A stretch of 64,000 bases of DNA from Bryopsis sp. KO-2023. Its lineage: Eukaryota; Chlorophyta; Ulvophyceae; Bryopsidales; Bryopsidaceae. Each line of letters begins with the position of its first letter. The stretch's first letter is position 1. Shown here piece after piece: positions 47,070 to 58,573 of the stretch. Made by a program: the position numbers and the translations under genes. A model generated the notes under the pieces. It searched no databases, was not told the origin of the DNA, and saw nothing but the letters and a program-made list of their open reading frames with translations. Where the stretch lies: NCBI GenBank assembly GCA_030272585.1, contig BSYQ01000005.1, positions 6,541,501 through 6,605,500 on the forward strand. The letters are read 5' to 3'.

Positions 47070-48298
47070 CGTTCGATCGGGGATTTGGGTTTTCGGGTTG
47101 TATTTTTTTCTTTCTACAAATGCTTTTGACGCTGGGATTCTGGGGAGAGGAAAATAGCTGGGATTGGATGGACACTCTTTTACTAATTTTTTTTCTTGCA
47201 TAATAGGTTTGCGGGTGGCTCAAGAAAATATGATTTAGGTCTCATCTCTGTTTTCAGGTGAAATTATTGTGCTGGGCTGGTATTGTCTCGCTTGGGTTTT
47301 GGTAAGCAGAAATAGAGTGTTGAATTTAAAGGTCAACACTCGATTCTGGTAGAACAGACAGTGTCGTGTGCCCTCTATTTCTGCTTCTTGGGGGGAGGTG
47401 AAAGATCTAGGGAAGATTGGCTTTGCATCACTGATGCAAAGTGAATATAAATCCCTCCATGTAGTCCCTTTTTTTTGTCCTGTATCAAAAAGTGACACAA
47501 AGAAATCAGCTCGGCAGCTCTAATTAAGTGTCGATTTTGCCAATGTTGCAGTCTCCACGGAGATGAGAAAAGCTTCTTTTCTTTCCAAGTTGGAAGGCAA
47601 CCCTTCCCTGACAACACTATTTACAAGGTGCTTTGAACACCGAAACCAGGCAGGTCCGACTTGAGTTTTGCCCCCTCTTGTGTAACACTGATCTGCAGCT
47701 GTGGCACACTGTTCATTTGATCACGACACAACGAGTATGCCAGGGAACAAACCCATCAGTGCATGATTCGTTGAAACAAAGCTGGGCCCCATTGTGAGGA
47801 ATCTGGTTCTCTCTTGACAACTGATGCTGGACCCATGATTTTTGAGCTCAATTTGTTTTGTTGCTCTGTACTGTATCGACAGATCAGTGTGAAGGGATGC
47901 CACAAGAACAAAAATAGATGTGTATTCTAAGTATGACATAGGGGGTGTTTAAGAAACTGGCAGTTGGCATGGCCGAGATACAAGGGTTGTTGAATCAAGG
48001 AACGATCATTTTTTAACGTGACCTACAGATGACCGGTATGAATAACCCAGACTGGGTGTACATGAATGACATAAAGACAACAAATGGAAGAATTGATAGG
48101 GGTTGGTGAAGGTTTGACAGAGGGGTAGTTGCAGAGGGTCTGTTTCCCTGTGCAAGCTAGGTCAGACCCTGCACAGACCTGTGGAACACAAGGTTTGCAA
48201 ATCTTTCTCAACATTAGGATTTCTGGGTTTCTGGGTTTTTGTTCCCCCCTTCAGCCGAGCACAACTGCGGTTCAAAAAGCTCAAATACTATTGCACCT
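47070..48298. other. Intergenic region with a short hairpin
   Basis: Between the TOM5-like gene and the F-box-like gene (minus). It contains the inverted repeat CTTTGCATC-ACT-GATGCAAAG at 47421-47441. No supported coding sequence. The right end may include the 3' UTR of the minus-strand gene. Confidence 0.4.
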
Positions 48299-49511
48299 CT
48301 ACCACATGTACTGGTCACCTCTTAGCCAAACCAATCCATCTAATATCTCCTGAGAAACCTTCCCTTCCCACTCAGAGGACACCTTGGGGCTGCATCCCTC
48401 ATAACGGTTCAAGACATCTTGGTGGACAAAAAACAACACATGCGGATTCTCGATCTCTGTTGTACAACCTGCTTGCTCAGCATCTGATTCAGTAGCCAGC
48501 ACAGGAACGCTAGCAGCCACAGCTTTGCATGTCTTGCTGCTGGGGTCAACTATTATCAAACGACAGTGATCAGGGAAAAGTCACATGGAGTCGAACCTTT
48601 CGTGTGGTTGTAGTATCCCATACCAAATCGTTCCATGGCAGGCCAAGCAGGCATGGGAAGGCAATGTCCATAGTCAAGGCAAGATTGAAGTAGAATCAAC
48701 CTCAAGTTCCCTAGAAAGGAAAAGGAAACAAACCACCACAACTATTTTTCCTTCAGTGCACACTAAACCGGTACAAAATAGATTGGGATAGTTTTTCCAA
48801 GGTTAAATTGAATGCAATTGAGACATTCCAGCTAAATTTTTCAAATCTGATCTCTTCATTAAGCAGATTCAGATGTAAACCAAAAACACCAAAAAAGGAG
48901 TGTCCCAAAACAGTTTGTACCTCTGGGTTAGGAAACAGACTTGTGAACCCACCAGCCGCCTTCACCGCAGTATCGACGTCCCTTACCCAGACGTCACGAT
49001 AATCGTCAAGACGTCGCCGCCACTCTTTTGTTAACCAATATCCAAACCCTGGGCAGTTTTTTGCAGTTATATCGTTCAATAGCTCCAGCTCGCCGGGAAA
49101 GTATTCCCAGGCCGAGACCCACATCGCAGTACCTCGATACATACTCAGCAACACGGCATCCCCTGGCTTCAACTGCAAAAGGCGCTGGGACAGACGTCCC
49201 GCCGTCCAACCGCACCCCAAACCTTTCGTGACGAAATTGTGTAAAGTGTCAACAGTTCCAGCCCAGTTTTCTCCAAAAGGTCTTGGCACCTGCCAATAGT
49301 CGAAGCACACCACCTCAGCTTTGCCCCCAGGATGCAGATTGGCTCCGACGTTCGTGCGAGACTTGATAAACCGTTTCTTCGTCAGCAGATCACACGTCAA
49401 GGCCTTGAGTTTGGTGCACGTTTGAGCAACCCTGCAAAGGTCGTCGCCATCGAGGCGCCCGAAAATTTTTGACGCGAGGCCTTCCTCACTCTCGAACAGC
49501 TTTTGCAACAT
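48299..49511 (-). CDS. F-box-like protein, otherwise unrecognised
   Basis: Three minus-strand exons, 48953-49511 (end uncertain), 48597-48710 and 48299-48549, about 307 residues. The N-terminus resembles an F-box: LASKIFGRLDGDDLCRVAQTCTKLKALTCDLL, shown here as a short helix pair after MLQKLFESEEG. The middle contains GKAEVVCFDYWQVPRPFGEN and RLLQLKPGDAVLLSMYRGTA; the last exons contain MPAWPAMERFGMGYYNHTK and NPHVLFFVHQDVLNRYEG. F-box proteins link substrates to SCF ubiquitin ligases, but the substrate domain is not recognised. The first donor could be GTGGGT at 48947-48952 or a weaker GTGTTT near 48889; both give phase 1. The start is the first ATG of the frame. Confidence 0.5.
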
Positions 49512-49605
49512 TTTTTTCCGTTCGGCGCGAATCTGTTGTGACGAACGTTTAGTCCAGCGCACAGGGGCTTAAGTGGGAGAACGATGTCCCTGATATGGAC
49601 ATCAT

Positions 49606-50021
49606 TGGACATGGTCTGAAGAATAGCGGGATTTCAAGTCCCACTATTTCCGTACAGTTGTTCGAAGAACATGGTCAGGCATACGCAGCTACGCTAACGC
49701 CACCTCAGCGAGCAAGATCGACTTAGTCATACTCAAAAAGTCGCGCGACTGTGGTCACCAACCCCCAAGAAAGAGCTGGGGGCTCGCCGCTGCCGTCGTT
49801 TCGACAACCCGACGCAGGACGGAAGACGAACGCGACTCGCGACAGCTGCGCGCGGAACGATGCGATGTGTCATGTAGAACTGGTCTGTCATGCTGCTGTG
49901 AAAATAGCGTTCGTGAATTGGACCACCCCCGAGAAATTCCAATTCACGTTACGCTATTTGCACTGTCGTACGTGAAATAGCGGGGAAATAGCGGGATTAC
50001 AGTTCCATCAGACCATGTCCA
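49606..50021. mobile_element. MITE-like element with 14-base terminal inverted repeats
   Basis: TGGACATGGTCTGA at 49606-49619 is repeated in exact inverted orientation at 50008-50021, about 416 bases apart. Subterminal AATAGCGGGATT occurs on the same strand near both ends (GAATAGCGGGATTT at 49619 and AAATAGCGGGATTA at 49987). An internal hairpin pairs AAATAGCG..CGTGAATTGG near 49902 with CCAATTCACG..CGCTATTT near 49940-49958. No transposase is encoded, so it would be a non-autonomous element. No clear target-site duplication is visible. It lies just upstream of the F-box-like gene start. Confidence 0.5.
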
Positions 50022-51927
50022 TTGTATGATTCGAGTGTGGTGGTCTGGGATTCGAACCCCAAATGACCAGCGCACCACCCATGCCTTTCGGGCTCGGCCA
50101 AGAATGTGTGAAGCCCAAAAGGCGACCAAAAACTACGCAAGAAGGTACGTGATTTTTTGGGGAGGGTATCGCCCACGGTCAGTTAAGGGGTGGGGATCAA
50201 GATCCCATCAAATATTTGTTCTTGGTGTTGCTTCAGTCTTGTGTATCAAGGTACTGTACTCGAAAGAAAAAAATGTACCTACTCAATAATACGATAGCGA
50301 TCTCTCGGTCCACTCAGCATGTATAATCTCAAGGCCACCCCCAAACACACACAATAACATATTGCTTGAACGATTTAAATCGATGTAACAAGTGCCATTC
50401 TTGGCAGGACCCCCCCCCCTCCCAAAAACACCCCTCCAATCAGTGAGGTGGAACCCTTTTTTCCACCCCCAGGATCCACCATTGCCAAAAAAGTCTGGCA
50501 GTAATGTTAACCAGGGGTTCCAGCCCTTCCCCGCATTCAAACCTTGTGATTTTCTTTTTCTTGCTCAATCTGGGCAGTAGAAATCCTTGTGGCACCCTTT
50601 GCCCTTTCCCAAAATATTCGATCTACTTTTCGCTCCAAAAACCGCTTGACACTTTTTTCTTGTTTCTCTTTCTATTCCAAAAAACCAACCTGCCACATCG
50701 TAAACCAACATATGAATAAAACCCAATAGTAGAAAACTTAGTTACCCAAAATACCAATTGCCTTCCAAACAAACACATCTCATTCACGGAAGGATAAACG
50801 GAAATGGAAACTAGGTTTTGACTCCGCCGAGAAAAGAAACGGCAAATCATATCCCTGCACAAGCTGGCCACATTTGCTTGTGAAATTGTCACTCCTCTTT
50901 CACCTTATTAGACCCAGAGATTGTCACTTCAACAACCCGATACAAATCAGCCCTGAATATCTTGTCAATATATTCTTGTTTGCAGTGCCACCCAGACTCA
51001 AGGTCACCAACTCCAAACACAGCAAATTAAAAAAAAAAAAAGCGCCAATAAAAAACAACTGCAAACGAGCCGGAGGAAGGGAGGAAAAACATAAAACCAA
51101 ATGAAAAGGGGGATATTGAAATCCATTTCCCTTCATATGTTTCTCATTAGCTTTTTTTTTGGTTTTTTCCTGACAGATATTTGTTCTTTACAAGCAAGAT
51201 AAAACGGGGTAACAGATCCCTGTTAAAAAGTTGGAAAAAAAATCAACCCAAAAATTGTCCAGAACGTATATTCTCGTCCCCCCTCCCCCAAATCAAAACA
51301 ATGTCAAAAAACACTCCATACCCACAAACGAATAGCAAAGATTGCTGGCTGATTAATCCTGTCTATTGGTCGCCACACACTCCAATGACTCAGCGTACAA
51401 AAAACACACACAGATAAAACACACTCAAACACACACATCGAGAAACTCACATGCCAGTCCATCGACCAAAAACGACATTCTTTTTTGTTCCATTTCCCTT
51501 TGCTCAATGTTTTTTTTGCGTTTTTTTTTTCCTCCAGTCTTTTCTTCATAGGGGGCTGGGATTTCAGTAACGAAATGAATGGATGGCTGAGAAAAACGGC
51601 ACATCCTCGATCTTTCCACATTAGTCACCCCACCCCGAATATTGCCCATGCCAACACTTTTCAACAAAACTAAACCCTACTGTCCCCCATTGCGATTGAC
51701 CCTTTATTTCTCCCTTCGAGAACAAAGGGCAAAACTTTTTTTTTCTTCTTCTTTTCCAAAAAAGAGCATGAAATAGTGCTTCCAGAATGCGACTGGCCCC
51801 AAACCACCTTTCCAAATATATGAGAAAAAGACGAGAAACCCCAACAGTAAAAGAAAAAAACATTTTGGTAATGACATCCATCCCACTGAATGTTCCATCT
51901 TTTCAACGCCAACCCAAAACCAGACCC
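50022..51927. other. Intergenic region with a tRNA-like B box
   Basis: On the minus strand the stretch 50040-50100 contains a canonical internal promoter B box (GGTTCGAATCC) and, 42 bases upstream of it, an A-box-like TGGCCGAGCCCG, but the flanks cannot form an acceptor stem, so at most it is a degenerate tRNA or SINE remnant. The remainder is A/T-rich with no supported gene and includes the 3' flank of the exchanger gene. Confidence 0.4.
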
Positions 51928-54900
51928 CTAGAGTTTGATTACCTCAAACTCGATCAATAATGCCTGGAGCAAAAATAACACGTAGAGGCCAAACATGGTA
52001 AATCCCATGATTTTAGTCATTCTCCATTTGGACAAAGCGATTGTGACGATCACCGCAATCAACATTACGAACAGCACAAACACTGAGTACAGCAGTGAGT
52101 CTGACTTCACCACGACGGCGTCCCCCCCATTCACAATGCTGTACAGCAACCACGGGAAGGGCAAACCGATGCAAATGTCGAAAATGTTGCTGCCGATGGA
52201 GCTGGAAACAGCCATGTCGCCTTGACCTTGTCTAGCAACGATAACCGAGGTGAGAAGATCTGGCACTGAAGTCCCCGCAGCCAGGAAAGTCAACCCCATG
52301 ACTACATCGGGGATTCCAAGGGTGTAACCAATCGTGGTAGCCCACCACACCATCAGGTAAGAAAACACTCCAATCCACATGATCGACAGGAGAAACGACA
52401 CTGGGAACCATTTCTTGTACTGGGGCTTGCGTGCATCCGGGATGGTAAACACCAACGCGAACAGCAACGGGAAAGAGATGATATAGAAAACACGCGGGAA
52501 AAACTCCTTGGGGAAAGACAGGTCCAGCCCTTCTTCTTCTTCCTCTTCCATGTTGGATTTGGGGTCGTTCTGGCCGTTGGCTGGGGGGTCTGCTGGGGGT
52601 TCGTTGTCATCCACACCTCGAGGCCGGATACCAGTGGGGGTGCCACTTTCCTGATCAAAAAGTGGCTCACTCAGATCTTCGTTGTGGTCTTGGCGAGCAC
52701 GCTGTAGTGTGAATTAGTCAGAATCAGAACAGAGCGAAGACATTGGAATTCGTACGAGGCGTACTCAGTACTGTCCCCATCACTACAAAAGACCTGGATT
52801 TGGTGTGGTGAGAACTTTGTGTTGCAAACACTTCACAAAGTATGACATAAACATTATTAGATATTCGAGTCGTTCTGCTCTGGACCAATTTTTCCCCATC
52901 GAGAAAGGCAGATAGTTGGGCCCAGCGCAATCAAACTTATCGATATTGACAGTAGAAATGAGGAATATTTTTTTCTGTGCAAACACCCGCGCCACCTCGA
53001 CTTCAACAAATAAAACTCGTGGATGTGTGGAAAAAAAAATAGAAACAATTTAATTGAAAGCTCAAAAGCAACAAATATGAAAACAGCCACGATGAGAAAA
53101 ATATCTCACTTTAGGGAAATTGGAATCCGCGTAAATACAGCAGTCCGAAGCAGATTATCCAATCATATTGAAGTCATGGAAATTGCAAACATTCCCAGAA
53201 ACTCAGCGTGTGTGTGAGGTGAACATACAAAGTCATGAAAAAAAAACTCGGCATATCCACCAGTGAACAAAAATGAGCAAAACATATTGATTGATATGAT
53301 TGTTCAAATTAGTAGATGTCCTTGGGGAAACAGCATAAGAAAAATAGATATCATGGATTCCAATGGAGAGAAAATAAAACGTTAGTGGTACCTCTTCTGG
53401 GTGAAGGGCATTCTCCACAATTTTGGCCTGGAAAGAGAGGTTCTTATCCAACTTGCGGTCGGATGGACCTCCCTCCTTAGGCTTTGGCTTTTCCTTGACT
53501 TTGAAAGCATCTACCGCACCAGCAGCAGCTGCTTCCTGTTTTAATTTTTGGAACCTGGAGTACCAACACAAAAAAGAGTTTGTGGAGGGAAAAAGAGATG
53601 ATCTTCTCTTTTACGTGTTGAATCTATTATGGAATTCTGGTCACAGATAGATTCCAAATTAATAGGTGTCTTTTCCCAATTTTCACCGACAGAAGGCAGA
53701 GATTGTTAATGTCAAAGAATTGAGGACGAGAAACCTGATCTTTCTGTTCCATGGAAAATATTCTCACAAGCGCATCAAACAGAGGGAAAAATCCACAGCA
53801 TCAAGAATTCCAGATCTATTTCAACCCTTTTTCACATCAAACTGTTTGCAGGAAGAGATGACCTCTTTCAAAAGGACCCAGCTGACTATAAGTTTCAAAG
53901 ACAAAACATACAATGGGGGGCTCCGTCAAAATTCTCAATGAATGTTCAGACAATTTACCTGTTGTCCATGAGGACAGCTCTTCCCAAAGATTTGAAAGTC
54001 GTTTTTCCAACCTCCCTCTCGATTATTAGCTTTTGCTTCTCAGCATGTGCCATAGCTGAGAAAATCGAAACTTTCCAAAGGGTTCGAGCCCGAAGAAAAC
54101 CTCCAGCAGCAGTCTTCACCGGCAAAAATAAAATAAAATAAAAATTATTGCTCGGCACACACCATCAGACACGACCAGAAAAAAGCAAATATTTAGGAAA
54201 AAGCAAATAGTAACAACGATTGAAAAAAATGGATGTTTTGTTAAGAAAACGACACATCAATCAGCTGCTGTCGAGGTGGCTCATGGAATCCTCGCGAAAC
54301 GTTCCACATCATACTGGAAAAGATACGCCAGGTGCCGCTTCTTGACACCTCTTTTTTGTTCGTTTGGTTTCCAAGTTCACCAACGTCTTGTTTTGGCTTT
54401 TTTTCTAAGATTCGACCGAACGCCAGCCAAAAAAGGGCTTTTTCCCAGCAGAAATACTCCACATTCTTGAGTACTCCACATTCTTGAGTACGTTAAAATC
54501 ACATACCTTGATGAGTGCTTCTTCTGCCTCTTCGTTTTCTGGCGGCTTAATAACCCCCATTGCCACCAGCTTGTTCGACACCCACTTTCGCACGGTCTCA
54601 TTAAAAGCCATAAAGGAAACGTAAGCAACATAAATTGCCAGCAAAACAATAGCTTCCCAAAACTCGATCTTTTCGTCAGAAAACTCCCAGGCCAAAACCC
54701 CCAAACCAATCGAGTAAAAAGTGACATCCCTGGTGAGCGGCCACCATGTCAAAGTCAGCACTTCCTGCACAGAATGAATGAGAAAAAACAAGAATCATAC
54801 ATCGGGATGCGAAGACATGGTCTTTTGGGAAAAAAAAGAGAATTGAACAGGAAAAAACCATGTCAATGAGCAACAGCGGGGGGTTGTTCCCAATCAAGGG

Positions 54901-57131
54901 CGAAAGTGGTTGAAATTTGATTGCCCCAATTGGAAATTTGGGTGTTTTTTTACTGATTTAAAAAACGGAGAGGCTGCATGGGGGTTTTGGTCTTGATGCT
55001 GAACATACGAATAAACTGAGCAACATAGGTATAACCCATAACCCCATCCATTTGTATTTTGTATGAATTGCTTCATACTCTATAAGTCTCAACTTATAGC
55101 TTCTTTTGGGGGGGTTGGGTAGGGGAGAGTCAATATTGACCCACTTCTTGAAGCTTTGGCCGTCCACAGTCGGATTGAATTCGACTCAAGGACAACTGTG
55201 TTTGTTGTTCTCAGGAAAACCAAAAATTCAAAAAATTCAAAAAATCGAAGCACGTGCTGAGGGATGGCTCTCACCTTCGAAAACAAGGAGCACATTCCAA
55301 TGACAAAAAGGACATTAAAAACGGCTGAACCCACGACGGTTCCGAAACCGACGCTGGAATCGGTGAACACACCTGCAACACCCCAAACCGATGTTAGAGC
55401 CACTGAGGCAACCGAAGCGTGTGCGCTCATGTTGAGGTCGACAACAGAATACTGCACATATGTTTTTACAGATTCTCACCAATCAAGGATGTGGCAAGTT
55501 CAGGGGCAGAGCCTCCGGCCGCCATAAAAGTTGCTCCGGCAACATCGTCCTTTATTTTCAAAGAGTGGATGATGACCTGACAAGAGCCGCCACAAAAACA
55601 AATCACGTAAAGGTCCACAACCCAACACATATTCAAGATTTTTTCGGCCATGATTTTTCACCCAGTACAATATTTCACCACAAGAACGCTCTGTACCTCC
55701 AAAGCAGGCACGAAAAATTCATCGCACACAATAGCAAGAGCCAAGAACATGTACATCATCCCAAGAAAATGCAGAATCACAGCTCCTGAAAAAACAAGAA
55801 GAAGAAATAAGCTTGCTCAGCCTCCCTCCAACAAATTGCTGCATTGCATTTAGGAACCATCTTAGTTTTATTTTCTCTTTTTTTTTTGCCAACTGTTTTG
55901 GAAAGCAGAAAGCAGACGATTTATAGCTTTTTTTTTGCCCGGGGGAAAAGGGGGTCGCATATCTCCATACTGTGGAGTCCATAGTTCAATCCCAATTTTT
56001 CAATTCCCCTGGAAATTATGTTTTGACAAAAAAACTCACTAAAAGCCCCCCTCCCCTCCCCAAAGCCTGGTTTTACCCACTGGCAAAAGACAGAAGCATC
56101 TTTCTTTCACTGAACTCAGGTGGACTGGCATGCTACAACTTTGACAAGAACAAGCACAAATTCCCGATGCCCAATGCTCCCAACAGTACCTTTCTATGAT
56201 TTAATGTTGTCAAAGGTGAACCAAACAAGTACGTGCTGCTGATGAATCAATCCAGCAGAAAATTGTTACGTTCATCCTGACAGAACCTTTCTCACGTGGT
56301 CGTTGGACCCTTACCTCTTTTCCGCTGTTTCTGTGAAAACAAATCTGGTGGATAATCATCAAGTGGGGTACGATTCTCTTCTTCTGCTTCTTTCAGCAAT
56401 TTTCGGGAGTAGGATGCATCATCAACTGAATCATTTACTCTTATGTCTAAAAAAGAAAGAAAAAAAACCTTCAACAAATCCATCATTTTGAAGCATAACG
56501 GCTAAATCAGAATAAGCGTGGCCTTTGAATACGGTTTCCAGGGGGTGGAATAGCTCCAAAGATTACTGGCTAAAAAAGAACCACTGTCTGATCAATAAAA
56601 AGGCGTTGTGGAAACTATCAATGCAGTTTGGAAAAAAACCCTTCTTTTGTTCGCAATGCACCCCTGAGATTGCTCAATACCTGCAAAGAGAATATATGCA
56701 AGTCCCACGACCAACATTACCGACAGGACAACATAGCGGACTTTCGATTTCCTCTGCAAAAAAAAAAAACAGGAAAACTTCACATAATATCCATTCAGCA
56801 TGAAATGATTTTTCCCCTCCCTGTTTTCCTCTGCTGCATTACGTAATGTGATGACTGGCAAAATTCTGATGGAATCAAGGTAGATTCTTGACACGCAAAA
56901 TTAGACAGTGGCGGCCCTTTCTTTTGATTGACAGTTACATTGCCAGATGCTCGAAAAGCTGCGCTGCTACAACTCACTGCTGCGGGACTTTTCAAAACGA
57001 GCAGCACGACGTGGGCGCAGCGAATTCTTTCCCGCACAGGATAATTGGCGTCGGAGGAAGGGAATTATAAGGTAAAACGCCCGGCCACTTACCTTCACGG
57101 AGTGCTGCCAGGCAGCCCTTTCTTTCCCCAT
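51928..57131 (-). CDS. K+-dependent Na+/Ca2+ exchanger (NCKX, CaCA superfamily)
   Basis: Ten minus-strand exons: 57093-57131, 56681-56753, 56315-56446, 55697-55785, 55480-55576, 55275-55372, 54507-54764, 53959-54113, 53392-53554, 51928-52701; all in phase, 625 residues. An N-terminal hydrophobic helix ([18 protein letters not shown]) and an acidic luminal segment precede the first helix cluster with alpha-1 repeat ([20 protein letters not shown], then [20 protein letters not shown]). A cytosolic loop rich in charged residues separates it from the second cluster with alpha-2 repeat ([18 protein letters not shown], then [20 protein letters not shown]). The GTSVPD and SNIFD aspartates correspond to those implicated in K+-coupled transport in animal NCKX2. 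It exports Ca2+ in exchange for Na+ at the plasma membrane or an endomembrane. The family is widespread in animals and algae and absent from land plants. Confidence 0.9.
54455..54488. repeat. 17-base tandem duplication in an exchanger intron
   Basis: TACTCCACATTCTTGAG occurs twice head to tail, 18 bases downstream (in gene direction) of the exon ending at 54507. A recent slippage or duplication event; no function inferred. Confidence 0.8.
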
Positions 57132-57248
57132 TTTTTCTTCTGCTGAGACAAACAGATCAGCAGTTTTCGTAAGTCGACTAGCGAGAGCACCGGTTCGGCC
57201 AGGCTGCAAACGTCCGACGGGTCTTCCGCTTCAGGAAGCCACGGCGAA
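57132..57248. promoter_or_regulatory. Compact divergent promoter region
   Basis: Only 117 bases lie between the NCKX start codon (minus strand) and the ATG at 57249 (plus strand), the tightest head-to-head spacing in the window. It must hold both transcription starts if both first exons are right. Confidence 0.35.
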
Positions 57249-58138
57249 ATGTATCGTCCTGGGTGGCGGGACAAGGGGACGAAAGCTTTGAGTCGTGTCA
57301 ACGAGGAATTTTTGGATTATGATTGGAGTCGGCCTGTGGCCCAAGCGCTTAGTAGTACAAGTCAAGTCACAGACGCGTCGGACATGGAGGCCCAGTACTT
57401 TGAAACGCGACTTCAAGTGCTCCGTCCAAAGTCCGAGAGTGTTTTGACCCTTCAGGCCAACTCACCCAGCTGGTGGTAGACACTCCTTCCGACACGTAAT
57501 AGGGCTTCTCTGTCGATCGACTGATATTTTTCCGCCTAGGGTCGGAGCAGACGCCCTCGCAGTGGTTGACGATGTCTCGGAAGATCGGATTGGCTGGGGC
57601 GGCAAATTCTCACGCCGTCCAATGTTCAACAAACCGCGATCCTTTCGATTGTCTCGTGGCCAACGCGGGCGAATGAAAAGCTGCCTATCTGACAATGATA
57701 TTTCTAGGGGTTCCTGTCACACGTGCAAAAGGCCGCGGGCGGGGTGGACTCGGCGAATAAAAGACTGGCCATCCTCTCGATCAATCCTGCAATTCAGTCT
57801 CATTCTGCTCGATACAGTTTGTGTTATGTGTGGCGGCAAAGACGTCAGGCGGCATCTTCGCACGTACTCACGTTTATTTTTGTTTGTACTTGTGGCGGCT
57901 TGGCACTGGGGAGTGAGGTTGAATTTGGGAGGCAATCAAACATCTGTTTGCCTTCTGCAGCTGGAAATTGTCCAACGGCGTGCAATATGTGTCTGTGATA
58001 CCGATTCCCATCCAGAACAAAATGTATGGTTTTAGTCTTCTCTTTGTTCGAGAGATGATTTCTTACAAAGATTTAAAAACGCTTGCTTCCCAACAATACA
58101 AGTTTCTCAAGGAGCAAGGCTTGAGTTTCGTTCGGTAG
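57249..58138 (+). CDS. Unresolved multi-exon gene
   Basis: The first exon, 57249 to about 57472 or 57475, looks firm: ATG, protein-like sequence (KALSRVNEEFLDYDWSRPVA, then EAQYFETRLQVLRPKSESVL) and a GTGGTA or GTAGAC donor. A second exon begins at 57540 after CCTAG and encodes VGADALAVVDDVSEDRIGWG in phase. Further coding-like segments are 57708-57800 (HVQKAAGGVDSANKRLAIL), 57961-58023 and 58055-58138 (SYKDLKTLASQQYKFLKEQG, TAG at 58136-58138), but I could not join them without a 31-base intron or frame conflicts. No family recognised. It is clearly transcribed sequence-like, with an uncertain structure. Confidence 0.4.
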
Positions 58139-58186
58139 CATGCCTTCCGATATCAGAGAGCAGTTGAATCAAGTGAGCACACAAGG

Positions 58187-58216
58187 CACCCTCCCTTCTC
58201 TTGTGAAGGGAGGGTG
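58187..58216. repeat. 12-base-pair perfect hairpin
   Basis: CACCCTCCCTTC at 58187-58198 pairs with GAAGGGAGGGTG at 58205-58216 around a six-base loop. It sits in the 435-base spacer (58139-58573) between two plus-strand genes, in which nothing else is seen. Confidence 0.8.
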
Positions 58217-58573
58217 TCCAACCAATCATGATCAATGGGAAAGATCGTACAGAGACAGCCGAAACTCATGAGAGAAAGCATTTGTTGGAGCGCGTAGCCA
58301 AAGAATTTCACGATTTTTGTACCAAAATGCTTCCAAGAGCCAGGAACTGGGAAGCCGTCCCAGCCGCTCAAATCTTTGACCCAAGATAGAGTGGCGAACT
58401 CTCCATTGGACGGCTCAGAATCAACCTGGTAGTTGTCAGTTTCTGTCCCGCACCCTTTTAAGGCAGTTTCATTCCGTCAGCAATCAACCCTTCCGTCCTT
58501 CTGAGAATCCGCTTGAGGATACAGACCTCCAGCTACCACCGTCTAACTAGAGTGCGAATCTGAACAATACACA

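Noticed and set aside
58055..58170. Alternative last-exon frame (DDFLQRFKNACFPTIQVSQG) for the 57249 gene
   Set aside because: It needs a different junction and has less natural codon use than the overlapping frame SYKDLKTLASQQYKFLKEQG; neither could be proven, so the gene is left unresolved.
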